Counted from the stretch's first letter, positions 33,250 through 43,429 are shown. The stretch is 64,000 nt of DNA from Kingdonia uniflora (GCA_014058105.1 JACGCM010001798.1:930001-994000); one strand, 5' to 3'. The notes: generated by a model not told the origin, from the letters alone. Made by a program: numbers and translations.

Positions 33250-33990
33250 TCAGACCTCATGTATCGCATGTAAATAAGTCTTTTCCTCATCAGAAATTTT
33301 AGCTATTGGTGGTTTCTTTGCACTATCTGCGGATGTTGTATTATCTACATACTTAGATAGTTGTGATATCAGGATCTCTGCGTCTTTTGTGCGCCTCTCT
33401 CCTAGAGGACTCGGGTCGTTATCCTTCTCTCTTGACGGTGTCGAGTTGGACTGCTCTATATTTACCTCCACGTCCCTTAGTGTTGTTAACATGTTTACTG
33501 TACTAGCATCGCTGTTCTCTTTGGGTGATGTGGGTTGTTTACTGCTGCTCTTTGCTCGTGACCATTCAGTGTTCGCAAGAATTTTTTCATGTTGGTGCAA
33601 ATGATTCGCTGGCCTTGGCATGTCTGGGGGGTAAATTGGTGGTGAAGCCGTACTACTCTCTTTCAATGTCTCTTGTAAGTAAGTATGTTTGCTTGCAATA
33701 TCAGTACTTTTTCTTCCCATGTCTTTGGTTTGGGGTTGCTTCACATGGATTATGACTCCTTGGTTACCCCTGCTACCCTTGGCACCTCCTTGTGCTGTCT
33801 TCAGCTTGTTCTTGTTTAGATATGAGTCATTCAGCTAAAATGTTTTTTTGCACTATTTTTGCATTCGGCAATAATGTGCCCAACATTTTTGCAGTATTTT
33901 GGGACTCGATGCAGAAGTACTTTCTGCTTGATAATGTCGCCCTCCACCTCAAGCAGAATGTGGTCAGGGATTGGTTTCAACAGGTCAATA
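33250..33990 (-). pseudogene. LINE ORF1, zinc-knuckle and C-terminal part
   Basis: Continues the DUF4283 ORF after a one-base frame change near 33992: DIDLLKPIPDHILLEVEGD, then VPKYCKNVGHIIAEC (about 33861-33900). This is the CCHC knuckle position, but the second Cys reads Val. The open piece 33744-33250 gives a Ser/Thr/Pro-rich, hydrophilic tail. ORF1 proteins bind LINE RNA. Confidence 0.7.
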
Positions 33991-34761
33991 TCAACTAACA
34001 TTCACATGGTATCCATAGTCTTGATTTTGTGTCGAGTGATCGAGCTGAATAGGAGTTCCTAGCGTCTTCCCAAGTGACATTATAATTTGTTTGATCCACA
34101 TTTCTATAGGCAACCCAGGGAATTTACACCAAATCAGAGCATTTGAATTACAATGTCTATCAACCGAAAAGAATGGGTTCCAAGGCATAAGTCTCATAGG
34201 CATTTGTTCAACCATCCAAAGCCCTCTGTTCCATATGTAAATCTTGTCCTCCTCGGACTCCAGTTTGATAATAAAGAACCTTTTGCATATCGGAATCAAT
34301 TTGCATGTGCCCTTAATCTTCCAATTTGTTCTTGAGTATGCTTGTACCGTTCGACCTCTTCTTCCAGCTGCAATAAACCCAGTCGGTTCCTTACTTTCCG
34401 TTACTATACCTCGAACCTTGTCAGCAAACGTTTGGTGTGGTGTTTCTCCATTTGGGTCAGGGGTTTTACCATGGGAATTAGAAACCCTCCCCATAGCCTG
34501 GTTTCTCATGAGTTCTTGTTCTGGTCGGATTGCCTTCGTGGTGTTTACTTCGCCCGCAGCCTTACCCATGAATCCCCAGGGGTAGATAACTTGTTCTTGA
34601 GTCATATGTGCCAAAATGGTGTCAGGGATTTTACTCTGTAGGGCCTGAGTCCCATGCAAAACCTGAGTAGCATCTCTCCGGTTATCTGTTGCTGAAGGTA
34701 TAGTCAGAGTTGGATTGTTGTTTGCTGTTGCATCAGTGTTCGTCGTGAGGGTTAATTGCAA
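33991..34761 (-). CDS. LINE ORF1, DUF4283 domain
   Basis: 256 open codons from the ATG at 34761. The N-terminal half is low complexity (Thr/Asn-rich) with GETPHQTFADKVRG. The DUF4283 domain follows: NWKIKGTCKLIPICKRFFII, EDKIYIWNRGLWMVEQMPMR, WNPFF, LIWCKFPGLPIEMW and the TPIQLD end. It ends at a stop created by the frame change at about 33992. It belongs to the same LINE as the ORF2 start at 33112. A terminal 5' end for the element was not identified. Confidence 0.8.
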   Translation of the reverse strand: MQLTLTTNTDATANNNPTLTIPSATDNRRDATQVLHGTQALQSKIPDTILAHMTQEQVIYPWGFMGKAAGEVNTTKAIRPEQELMRNQAMGRVSNSHGKTPDPNGETPHQTFADKVRGIVTESKEPTGFIAAGRRGRTVQAYSRTNWKIKGTCKLIPICKRFFIIKLESEEDKIYIWNRGLWMVEQMPMRLMPWNPFFSVDRHCNSNALIWCKFPGLPIEMWIKQIIMSLGKTLGTPIQLDHSTQNQDYGYHVNVS

Positions 34762-36056
34762 TTTTAGGGTTTCAGTGAGATAGGTTGTTGGTAATTAGTA
34801 TCCAGCAATTCCTCTCCTCCTATCGAATGGATTCCTCGGGTGATGATGTCTTGAAGGAGCTTGAGAATTGCAATATCCATCTCCATTACGATTGATCACT
34901 TAGGGTTTGGTGGTTTCGGTGAAGAATGTCGCATCACTTGATAATACAATCATCATACATTGCTCCCATGATTGATTAACACGGTATCATGATTGATTCT
35001 TCAAACAGAGACACGCACATAGCATTTTCAATCCTCTCTTGTTCTCCTAATTAATATCAAGTATATATATATAAACAAGGATAACAAACTTACAATATTA
35101 TCATGATTTCATAAAGTATAAACGTTTATGTGCTATTGAAATTTGAATCTAATGGTAAAATACTGCACGAATGGAGTGTATATCTGAAAGATGTTCTTGC
35201 AATCGAACTTTTATTATTAAGCTTTGGGCTTGTAAATAATCCGTATCACCACACACAATGGAGCAAATAAAAATAATCCGTATCACCACACAATTGCAAT
35301 TGAACTACAATTAATATAAAGATGTAGATAATGCATTTTCATAACAAGAACATAAATTAATTAGTGCCCTCGCCTTTTTACTCTATCACGAGACCGCCTT
35401 TTGAGAATTAATTTTCGGAAGCTTAGCTGTGGATTTTGTTTGATGGAACATTGGAGAGAGAGAGAGAGAGAGAGTTGTTGATATGAAACGGCTGAATGTT
35501 TAGCTTAAAAATAGTTGAATTAGGTTTTCAATTGAAAGGAAAAAAGAATACACAATTGATACATTTGTCATGGATCTTCTTTGCACGTTTAGACTTAGGT
35601 CCTTCTGGAAAGGAGTCTTTCTTCTTTTCACATAGGAATTATGGTTGTAAATCAATTTCTTCGAGTACTAAAAGACCTTTTTGTGTGTGCCGCATTCTAG
35701 AAATTATTTATGGTCCTGACTATGATTAACCTTACATTTTAACACTTATTTAAGAGATGAATTAAGAAAAAATGAAATTAAGGATGTCTTGCATAATCAT
35801 TACTAATTACGTACTAGTTATACGTGCTTGACACATCCTAATATTCGTTTTCAACACGACAACGTCATGTAAAGCCTACACGTACTCTGTTGTTGTCATG
35901 TTAAATGGAGGCAGTTTGGGTTTTTTTATAAGAGTCAAACACAGCTGTCGGCCATTTATAACTTATTAGAAAAGCGCGTTTAGCTTTGGATTAACCGTTA
36001 ACCATAAACCACACAGCTCCCGTTCTCGGCACCTTTCTAATGCCCTGTTTAACTTT
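34762..36056. other. AT-rich intergenic DNA between the LINE and the J-domain gene
   Basis: No supported gene. A (GA)n tract lies at 35453-35474. A 77-codon plus-strand frame (35496-35729) has no recognisable domain. TACGTGC at 35821-35827 and ACACGTA near 35878 look like ACGT-core elements upstream of the J-domain gene, but this is only pattern matching. The stretch just beyond 34761 may be the LINE 5' untranslated region. Confidence 0.5.
35453..35474 (+). repeat. (GA)n microsatellite
   Basis: Eleven GA units without interruption. Confidence 0.95.
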
Positions 36057-36065
36057 ATTTATAAG
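36054..36065 (+). promoter_or_regulatory. TATA box of the J-domain gene
   Basis: TTTATTTATAAG lies about 30 bases before the first ATG (36090) and about 70 before the second (36132). With normal TATA spacing transcription would begin near 36087-36095, which favours the second ATG as the start. Confidence 0.5.
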
Positions 36066-36089
36066 TATCAAACCCTACATATTCTTGAA

Positions 36090-36656
36090 ATGTCAAAACA
36101 GTTTTTAAGCTATATCAAGTACCAAATCATAATGGTTGTTTCTCTACATTATAGTTTCAATGGTTCCAAGCAACAGTTATCTTGTGTTCAATCACTTAGC
36201 AACTCCCACAGGCGTCTAAAGGCAAACGTCAATATTTCATGTAGAGCTACCAAGTTGGCTGAAGAAAAAACTGAGAAAGCTAGCTTTTATAAAGCTCTTT
36301 CTCTTGAACCTAATAACAATGTCACTGTTCAAGAAATAAAGACGGCTTACCGAAGAAAAGCACTTGAAAATCACCCAGATATTTGTCATCCTTCTAGAAG
36401 AAAGGAATCCACTAGGTTGTTTGTAGAGCTCAATAAGGCGTATGAGACACTGGGTAACCCAGTGTTGCGTAAAGAGTACGATTATCAATTGGGTTTGGTG
36501 AGCAAATTTGAGAGACCGACTTGTCAGGGAACAACAGACTCGGGGTTATCGAGAGAGAGGTGGGAAGATCAACTTTACGAATTGAGAAGAAGGTCCGATA
36601 ATCGTATGAGTGGCAGAGGAAGTTCCGTTAATAGGTTTAGATGTAGACACGAGTGA
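36090..36656 (+). CDS. plastid-type DnaJ (J-domain) protein
   Basis: A single intact exon of 188 codons. Residues 66-134 are a J domain: FYKALSLEP, helix II IKTAYRRKALENHPD with the HPD signature at 95-97, then LFVELNKAYETLGNPVLRKEYD. Such proteins stimulate the ATPase of Hsp70. The N-terminal 50-60 residues are rich in Ser, Asn and basic residues with few acids, like a chloroplast transit peptide; the small DnaJ-20-type plastid proteins look like this. The C-terminal tail is Arg/Ser-rich (LRRRSDNRMSGRG). I favour ATG 36132 (MVVSLHYS, 174 residues), since it fits the TATA spacing and gives a cleaner transit peptide. No neighbours other than transposons. It is the only convincing host gene here. 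Confidence 0.85.
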   Translation: MSKQFLSYIKYQIIMVVSLHYSFNGSKQQLSCVQSLSNSHRRLKANVNISCRATKLAEEKTEKASFYKALSLEPNNNVTVQEIKTAYRRKALENHPDICHPSRRKESTRLFVELNKAYETLGNPVLRKEYDYQLGLVSKFERPTCQGTTDSGLSRERWEDQLYELRRRSDNRMSGRGSSVNRFRCRHE

Positions 36657-37235
36657 ACCATGTAAACCTCCGGAAGATCTATATAACCATTATCTTAAAC
36701 ATGTAATTCATAATCTTTGATTCATACGTGTATTCTTTTCTTTCAGTTTCCGTTCTTCTTAACTTAATTTGTATTCTTATTCGTAAGAGAAAATATATAT
36801 ATATGTTTCATTCATTCAACTTATCTTTGATTTGAACGTGACTTGGATTAATTTTATTTGTTTTGTTAGACAACATTTAAAATTTATACATAGTAGACGG
36901 TAGTTCAACCGCACCTGACGACCATAATATTCTTAGCTTGTTCTACTTCAAATGTTTAACTAGTATTTCCAGTCAGAGCTTATGTTAGTAAGAATAATTA
37001 TCACATTGACAGATGACCTATGCGTAAGAACAAAATTACGACAACAAATTATTTTTCCAAATGCTATTTACATTTAAATATATTCTTTTACGAAGAAACA
37101 TATTCTTATATGAAAAAATTGAGACATTTATTTGGAAAGCCTTATTTATCACAAAGAAATCTAGTTGTAAATCGTACCATCAATCACTTTCAGTTCTGGC
37201 ACAATACTTGGTTCCGTTTTGCTCGAGCTCTCTAT
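36657..37235. other. AT-rich 3' flank of the J-domain gene
   Basis: Probable 3' untranslated and polyadenylation region (AATTCATAATC-type AT-rich DNA to about 36830) followed by AT-rich DNA without a gene. Two overlapping short plus-strand frames near 37020-37290 run into the TRIM LTR and show no domain. Confidence 0.5.
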
Positions 37236-37352
37236 TGTTGAGATATATAGTCCCACATCAGACATACATAGCCTTGTATCTCAAAATATAAGATCATATG
37301 GCTACTTCTGTTATAGCCCATTTGTTTTGAGATGGAACCTCCAATTCTAATA
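37236..37352 (+). repeat. TRIM left LTR
   Basis: Begins TGTTGAGATATATAGTCCC and ends TTCTAATA. The right LTR begins TATTGAGATATATAGTCCCC; they differ mainly by short deletions in the middle. Confidence 0.88.
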
Positions 37353-37364
37353 TGGTATTAGAGC
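37353..37364 (+). other. TRIM primer-binding site
   Basis: TGGTATTAGAGC matches 11 of 12 bases of the initiator-tRNA-Met site common to copia-like and TRIM elements and abuts the LTR without a gap. Confidence 0.85.
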
Positions 37365-37376
37365 GGGAAATTATTT

Positions 37377-37463
37377 CACGTGTCGAACCCAACGGCCCAC
37401 GTGCTACTCCGCGTCACCCAAATATTCGTCCATGTGTTGAGCTCATAAATTATGCCACACGTG
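37377..37463 (+). promoter_or_regulatory. three CACGTG (G-box) motifs in the TRIM interior
   Basis: Perfect CACGTG palindromes occur at 37377-37382, 37398-37403 and 37458-37463. The G-box is a binding site for plant bZIP and bHLH factors. Whether these act on the J-domain gene, 0.7 kb away on its 3' side, is unknown. Confidence 0.55.
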
Positions 37464-37471
37464 AGGGGGCG

Positions 37472-37577
37472 TATTGAGATATATAGTCCCCACATCGAAC
37501 ACACGTAGCATTGCACCTCAAAATGGGGCTACTCCTCATAGCCAATTGGTTTCGAGATAGATACTCCGGTTCCAATA
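37472..37577 (+). repeat. TRIM right LTR
   Basis: Follows the GTGAGGGGGCG polypurine stretch and ends GGTTCCAATA, with target copy TCTAT directly after. Confidence 0.88.
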
Positions 37578-37582
37578 TCTAT

Positions 37583-37932
37583 CATTAATTGGCTTATCGA
37601 AGAATTATCTTTGCAACTTTAAAATATTATATATATATGTCCTTATCATTTAAATCATACATATAAATTATTAGAACATTCCAACATTCCTACATCATAA
37701 AACATAATATCAAAATTTTGATAAAATCGATAGCTAAAAACAAGAACAATACAGTAAAATTCAAATATCTTTTTAATAGTGATAAAAATGTCAAAATGAC
37801 TCAAATTTTTGTAATGATGTTTTACATGATAAGGAGATCACATCTATATGGCTAAAACTTCTTAAAACATCTTTAGGTAAATATTGGGGGTGTCTAGGAG
37901 AGTGTTCCAAGAGAGGGGTGTTCACGGATCCG

Positions 37933-37997
<65 letters not shown>

Positions 37998-38127
37998 GGT
38001 GAGGATCCGTGGCCACCTTCCCTTAAGACACACAATAAACCACCATCTTAGAACCACACATCTCAAGAGATGACTGGTGGAGTATGTTGATGAGGTGGCA
38101 CATTTTAAAATTTTGAACTATTGAAAC
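37583..38127. other. intergenic DNA with a long (AT)n tract
   Basis: No gene. A pure AT dinucleotide tract of about 58 bases (37936-37993) is bordered by inverted CACGGATCCGCTC and GAGGATCCGTGG. The open frame that spans it on the minus strand is a run of Tyr-Ile and is not a gene. Confidence 0.7.
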
Positions 38128-38692
38128 TGTAGTGGCTTATTCCGCATCTCGAATTCAAGCTTCATCTACGACCATCATACGACCACTCGACCTCGTCACA
38201 CACACACGTGGCACATTACGAAACAACTACAGGGTTTTACTTATTATTCTCGACCTCTACATCAGCAGCTCGAATCAACAAGCACTTCGTCATTAATGAA
38301 GCTATTACAAGACAGGAAGATTGGACCATTATACAATCAATTCAGAAACTTATCAAATCTATATTGTAACGTCCATCATTAAGAATAATAATGGCCGTTA
38401 AACGGTTATATTATAAGACCTATAAATAAGATCAGAGAACTGCATATGAAGGACGGATGAATCCTCACTCAAAAAATTTTTATACAAAATTTTTCAGAAC
38501 ATCCTTTGTAAGAGCTAGCAATCATCAATAAGATATATCTCTTTCTAAATCCTCAAGAGAGGTCGTGGTTTTTAACTTATTTAAAAGTTTTCCTCGCTAA
38601 AATTTGTGTTAGTAGTTACTTATTGTCCACTAACGTTCTGATTATCTTTGGTGTAAGGGGCTAAGTTTGGAATAAAAAATTAGACTATTATA
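38128..38692 (+). repeat. 5' LTR of Tat C
   Basis: Begins TGTAGTGGCTTATTCC (compare TGTATAGGCC in A2) and ends GACTATTATA (compare GGCCATTACA). It shares the GGTCGTGGTTTT and GTTTTCCTCGCTAAAAT blocks and a TATA box (TATAAATA, 38421-38428). About 565 bp. The next bases lead into the primer site. Confidence 0.8.
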
Positions 38693-38695
38693 TTA

Positions 38696-38709
38696 TGCGC
38701 CGTCTGTGG
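38696..38709 (+). other. primer-binding site of Tat C
   Basis: TGCGCCGTCTGTGG, three bases inside the LTR. It equals the TGGCGCCGTCTGTGG site of many plant gypsy elements with one G missing, which would weaken tRNA priming. Confidence 0.7.
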
Positions 38710-38763
38710 AAATACAATTTTTTAATCCCATTTCTCAAAAATAGCTGACTATCTCTCTACGAA

Positions 38764-40090
38764 ATGTTGCTTCCAAACCAGAGTATGCCAATTGCTCCAG
38801 TAGAAGAAAATACCGTGCTAGCAGAATTGCGGGCCACTCTAAACTCTGAAACATAAAGATGAACTACTCTAGAACAACAAATGGTAGGTGTACAAGATGC
38901 GTTAAATGTTTTGCAGGGACAACAAATTATTGCCCAGAAGAACAAAGGCGGGCTGCATGCCACCTCACAAGTTTCTGTTTGAGACAGGCATGGACCCCAA
39001 GCCAACAGCCTGGGAGGTGATATTTGATCTATTCATAATCAATCGAGGGTCTAACCAGCCCAGGCATAGGAAGTCCACCAAAAAGTTGAGGGCGGTCTTG
39101 CTGGAATCAGACAAGCAGAGGATCCATCCCAGGGAAAAGTTCATATTCCAGCACGTAAGCGACTAAGTGAAGAAAGTGGCAACCACAATCCTCGTGAAGG
39201 ACGCAACCCACGCCAGACTACTACGGCTCGTCAATATATGACTCAGGAACATGTTAAAAAGCGTATCAAAGAATTATTTGAAGCTCAGGCTCAAACCACC
39301 AAAGACATTCATAATAAACTGCAAAAAAGTCCAATTGCTCAAAAACTATTGGATGGCGAAGTTCCTACCGGTTTCCACACCCAAAAAATCTAAAAATACA
39401 GGGAAAATGATCCCGTGGAGCACGTTCAAGAATTTCATGACATTTTAGGCTTGTATTCTACATCTAATCACATTTTATGTCGTCTCTTTCCTACCGGCCT
39501 ACAAGATAAACCTTTGCGATGGTTCCACTCATTACAAGAAGGATTCATTGCAACTTTTAAACAATTGCGGAAACTTTTTGTCAAAAACTACTCGCATAAT
39601 AGAGACAAGGAGAAAAATCTGTATTCTCTATTCAGTCTTAAATAGATGTCAGGAAAGAAGCTCGAAACATTCACTAAGAAGTTTTGAGAATTTGGCAGAA
39701 AGGTAGAACGACTGGATCAAAAAATTATTATTTCAGCCTTTACCAACGCTTTGGTCGTGGATGGAAGAGAGAAGGAATACCTAATCCTAAACAAACCTAT
39801 GACCTTTGAGGATATGATCAAAAAGATTAATGACTATATAAATCTCGAAAGAATGCTATCTGAAAGGCAGAAAAGCCAGAAGTCAACCTTGACAACAAGA
39901 GATCAATCTACTGAACAAGATTCCAATCGTACTATTGGTCACGGAGGAGACAGGGAGCGGACAAAATCTAATGACGATCGAACTCGGAGAGGTAGTAATA
40001 TGGTGAAATCCTGTCTTCCCAAGATGACTGTCATAATAGCCAGCCTGTATTCTACACTTCAAAAGGATAAATTCTTCCGCAATGCCTAAT
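38764..40090 (+). pseudogene. Tat C gag
   Basis: From the ATG at 38764 (MLLPNQSMPIAP) the first frame runs to stops near 38855. Gag resumes at 39238 in the same frame (MTQEHVKKRIKELFEAQAQ). The retrotransposon gag domain follows: DPVEHVQEFHDILGLYS, LCRLFPTGLQDKPLRWFHSL, FKQLRKLFVKNYS, then MSGKKLETFTKKF and a basic linker (RDQSTEQDSNR). Stops at 39391, about 39643 and 39687 break it. A block of other composition sits at 38945-39145. Confidence 0.8.
38906..39166 (+). other. GC-richer insert within Tat C gag with an 86-codon frame
   Basis: Between GQQIIAQ of gag and ARKRLSEESG the sequence turns visibly richer in G and C than its surroundings. It is open in a different frame from gag (MDPKPTAWEVIFDLFIINRG and KKLRAVLLESDKQRIHPRE). 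In the gag frame it carries several stops. I do not recognise the peptide. It may be a captured host fragment. Confidence 0.35.
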
Positions 40091-40179
40091 ATAATACACC
40101 CATCAAAAGCAGAGCATATTGCATATACCACAAAGTCTGACATCATGACACTGAACATTGCTTCGCTTTACAGTGACTT

Positions 40180-40890
40180 TTGGAATATATTTTTGTGGAA
40201 GGGCAAATGCACAAGTATATAGTGGTCGTTGAAAGTTACAAGAACGGGAGTTACATGCTTAATACAGAGATCGTACAGAGAGAAGGAGAGGAAGACGAAA
40301 AACATTTGTACCACATCTCCCTCAACCACTTCATCGAGACTCGTACAATTAACAGGTCGATCAGATTCAAAAGACAACGTCTCAACCAATGTCACAATTT
40401 ATCCATGGTTGATAAAGAACCCCAGTCACTCCTCGCATCTAGTTCTCAACGCACAGGGGTCTCCTTCGAAGATTGTGACGTTCATCATGTCAACTTTTCT
40501 CATCACGATGCACTCGTGATAATGTTGAAAATAAGAAATGTCGTACTGCATACAAAGATGGTGGATACTAGCAGTAATATCAAACTACTTTTCCAAAGTA
40601 TGATTAATCAGATGGGACTGGCCGAAAAGTTCTACCTAGTGACGTCGATATCAACGAGTTCAATGGCTCTAAAGAAGAACGAGTAGGAAAGATTATACTT
40701 CCAATTGTCGTAGGACCTGCAACGGTTGACGTTCGGTTTTAAGTTATAAATATAAAATCCCATTATTTAGGGATCGTGGGACGTTGTTGGCTGCATAATA
40801 TGCGAGCTATCCAATCGACCTATCATTTGGCATTACGATTCGATTGGAATGTCAACATTTACGAAATCAAGGCAATCAGAAGCTAACTCG
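40180..40890 (+). pseudogene. Tat C protease region
   Basis: The open piece 40180-40686 carries GVSFEDCDVHHVNFSHHDAL, VIMLKIRNVVLHTKMVD and the catalytic stretch VDTSSNIKLLFQS, where the usual D-T-G reads D-T-S. A frame change near 40640 moves the reading into ...NGSKEERVGKIILP and GRCWLHNMRAIQSTYHLALR. It is the same domain order as A2 5831-6571, with independent lesions. Confidence 0.8.
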
Positions 40891-40950
40891 AGCTTACAAA
40901 AATATTGTTACCATCGTGACAGAACTACCAACACAAAAACTTGTATAGTA

Positions 40951-41336
40951 ATTATAGAACACCACAGAGAATATTACAGAGAACTATACAGAAAAATAGT
41001 TACCAAGTGCAAAAATTACAGAATACGTCAAAATCAGTAGAGACAAACGAGGTACTTTCATTGTAACTCTTTTGCCCACAACAGAATAAAATGCTGTTAT
41101 TCAGTTTCTAAAAGACAATAATGATGTATTCGCATGAACAATAATTATAAAACACCACAGAGAATATTACAGAGAACTATACAGAAAACAAGCTGCCAAG
41201 TGCAAAAATTATAGAATACGCTAAAATTAGTGGAGACAAATGAGGTACCTTCATTGGAACTCTTTTGCCCACAATAGAATGAAATACTCGTATTCAGTTT
41301 CTTAAAGAAAACAATGATGTATTCGCATGGACATTC
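40951..41336 (+). repeat. 193-bp tandem duplication in Tat C pol
   Basis: The stretch 40951-41143 is repeated at 41144-41336 with scattered differences. Both carry ACACCACAGAGAATATTACA, TACAGAAAA, AACTCTTTTGCCCACAA and ATGATGTATTCGCATG. 193 is not a multiple of three, so the duplication shifts the pol frame between protease and RT. Confidence 0.88.
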
Positions 41337-42050
41337 CATGAAATGCCAGGCATGGATCCAAAATTGGTTTACCACAAACTTAGTTTTAAAGATAAAGCTG
41401 AAGCAGTCAAACAAAAATAAAGAACTTTAACACCAAGGCTGCGTGAAGAAGTTAATAAAGAGATTGATAAACTCATTGAAGTTGGTTTTGTCCAAAAATC
41501 TAAAAAGCCAACTAACCTGAATGGATCTCCAACATCGTAGCAGTTCCGATAAAATATGGAAAGAACAAAGTATGTGTAGATTTCATAAACCTCAATAAAT
41601 ATACTCTGAAAGATAGTTTTCCCCTTCCTATCATCAGCCATCTTCTCAATTCCACTACGGGATACAAACTCTTATACATGATAGATGCCGCATCAAAATA
41701 TAATCAGATACCTTTGTTTCCTGAAGATCAAGAAAAAATAGCTTTCATCATAGAACAAGGACGGACTGTATTGCCACAAAGTCATGCCATTCGGCCTCAA
41801 GAATGCCGGAGCCACTTATCAGAGACTGATGACACATATGTTTAAAGACCATCTTGGGAAAACAATTGAAGTCTACATTAACGATATGCTGTGTAAAAAC
41901 CTCAAGAAGGAGAACCATCTCGCCAATTGTACACGACCTTTAAAATTATTCGATCATTCAAAATAAGACTCAATCCTGACAAGTACCAATTTGGAGTACA
42001 ATCAGACAAATTCTTGGGACATTTGATTAACAAGCAAGGTATCGGATAAT
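41290..42050 (+). pseudogene. Tat C reverse transcriptase
   Basis: NNDVFAWTFHEMPGMDPKLV, EEVNKEIDKLIEVGFVQKSK, ISNIVAVPIKYGKNKVCVDF, LNKYTLKDSFPLP, MIDAASKYNQIPLF and MPFGLKNAGATYQRLMTHMF are the RT blocks. The active-site box reads YIND, an Asp-to-Asn change at the first catalytic position, different from the YIDY of A2. A frameshift near 41770 lies before MPFGLKN. Stops occur at several places. Confidence 0.85.
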
Positions 42051-42303
42051 TTAGATCATATCCATGCTTTGTTATCCATGCCTTCACCAAAGACAAGAGA
42101 AAGACCTACAGATGCTGGTTGGTAAAATAGCAGTGATAAATCATTTTGTCTCCAAGTCTTCAGATCGGTGTCGATGGTTATTCGACCTACTGCGCAGAGG
42201 GACAAAAAAAAGGAAACCCAAAAAAGATTCTGAGATCGAATGGACCATATAATGTGAAGTAGCATTTTAAGAACTCAAGCGTTATTTAGGAAGCCCACCA
42301 GTA

Positions 42304-43200
42304 ATGAGTACACCCAAAGAAGGAGAAGAGCTCACAGTATACCTCATAGTTACTGACGACTCACTAAACTTAATTCTCATTCAACTTAAAGAAAAGACTG
42401 AGAAACTTGTTTACTTCATCAGCAAGACTTTCACTCCAACAAAAACACGATATACTAAGATAAAAAAGCTACTCTTAGCTTTTGTCTATACGTCGCAGAA
42501 GTTAAAGCAATACTTCCAAGCTTATTCAGTTTGAGTAATGAAAAATTACCCCTTGTGCAATTTTTTTTCCAAATGATAGAAATCTAGACGAGTTCTGCAA
42601 TGGTCAGTTACTCTTATCGAGCAAGATATGCATTTTGAACCACGACATTCTGAAAAGGGGCAGGCAGTAGCAAATTTTCTTGCAGACTTTCTAGTAGATG
42701 ACCCTGATTGGGAAGTGAATAGTGCAACATAAATGAAGAACAGTTTGAGGAAAAATTAGATTGGATATTCAAGAAAAGTTGACGCATTTTAACTAATGGT
42801 TCTGCCGGACCAGCTGGGTCTGGCATCGGGATAGTTCTTATCATACCTTCCAATGATAGAATTGAGAAATCAATCTGACTCAACTTTGAAATTACAAATA
42901 ATAAGACCGAATTTGAGGCACTTATCCACAGACAAGATATGGCCCTAGAAATGGGTATACCCGAGTTTTCAGTATACACAAACTCTTTGTTAATCGTGAA
43001 CCATTATACAAAAATATATCAGAAGAATGGAAAGATGATCGCCTATGCCGCAGCAATAGTCGATAGAATGGGAAGATTGTTAAAGGCTATAATTGAACAC
43101 TTGCCTCGTAGAGAAAATAGACATTCTGATTCCCTTGCCTATCTTGTGGGAGTTCTCGAAACAGAAGCTAGATATTTAAAGATCGAAGTAGTATCAACCC
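42304..43200 (+). pseudogene. Tat C RNase H region (two domains)
   Basis: First domain in 42304-42534: MSTPKEGEELTVYLIVTDDS, KLVYFISKTFTPTKTRYTKI, LAFVYTSQKLKQYFQAYSV. Second domain from about 42780: TNGSAGPAGSGIGIVLI, NFEITNNKTEFEALIHRQDM, FSVYTNSLLIVNHY. Both catalytic Asp positions of the second domain read Asn (T-N-G and T-N-S), and the first of these is shared with A2. The frame then continues HLPRRENRHSDSLAYL to 43274. Confidence 0.78.
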
Positions 43201-43429
43201 CCAGCATTAACATCATCAGTTCAAATTTCGTTAATACTAGGGGCGATAAAGAGGTTAAAGATGATTGGAGATGACCTTTCCTCAGATATATCAGGCCAAA
43301 AATAGAATTTAATGGCGAACTCCTCGAAGATACTAATGAAAGAAGACGTCTGATAGACAATGTTAAATGCTTTGTTATTGACAATAATCTCCTCAAGAAA
43401 TCAGTTATAGGACCTTATCTATAATATTA

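Larger units (their letters stand above)
37236..37577 (+). mobile_element. TRIM element (miniature LTR retrotransposon)
   Basis: A 342-bp element with two LTRs (37236-37352 and 37472-37577), a primer site TGGTATTAGAGC directly after the left LTR (initiator tRNA-Met type, usual TGGTATCAGAGC), a polypurine stretch GTGAGGGGGCG before the right LTR, and no coding capacity. A perfect 5-bp duplication TCTAT flanks it (37231-37235 and 37578-37582). It must be mobilised by enzymes of another element. Confidence 0.9.

Noticed and set aside
35496..35729. 77-codon plus-strand frame upstream of the J-domain gene
   Set aside because: No domain, no homologue recognised, and no promoter or splice context; kept only as a note within the intergenic feature.
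37791..38066. 91-codon minus-strand frame with a long Tyr-Ile run
   Set aside because: It is produced by the (AT)n microsatellite; no domain and no codon bias outside the repeat.
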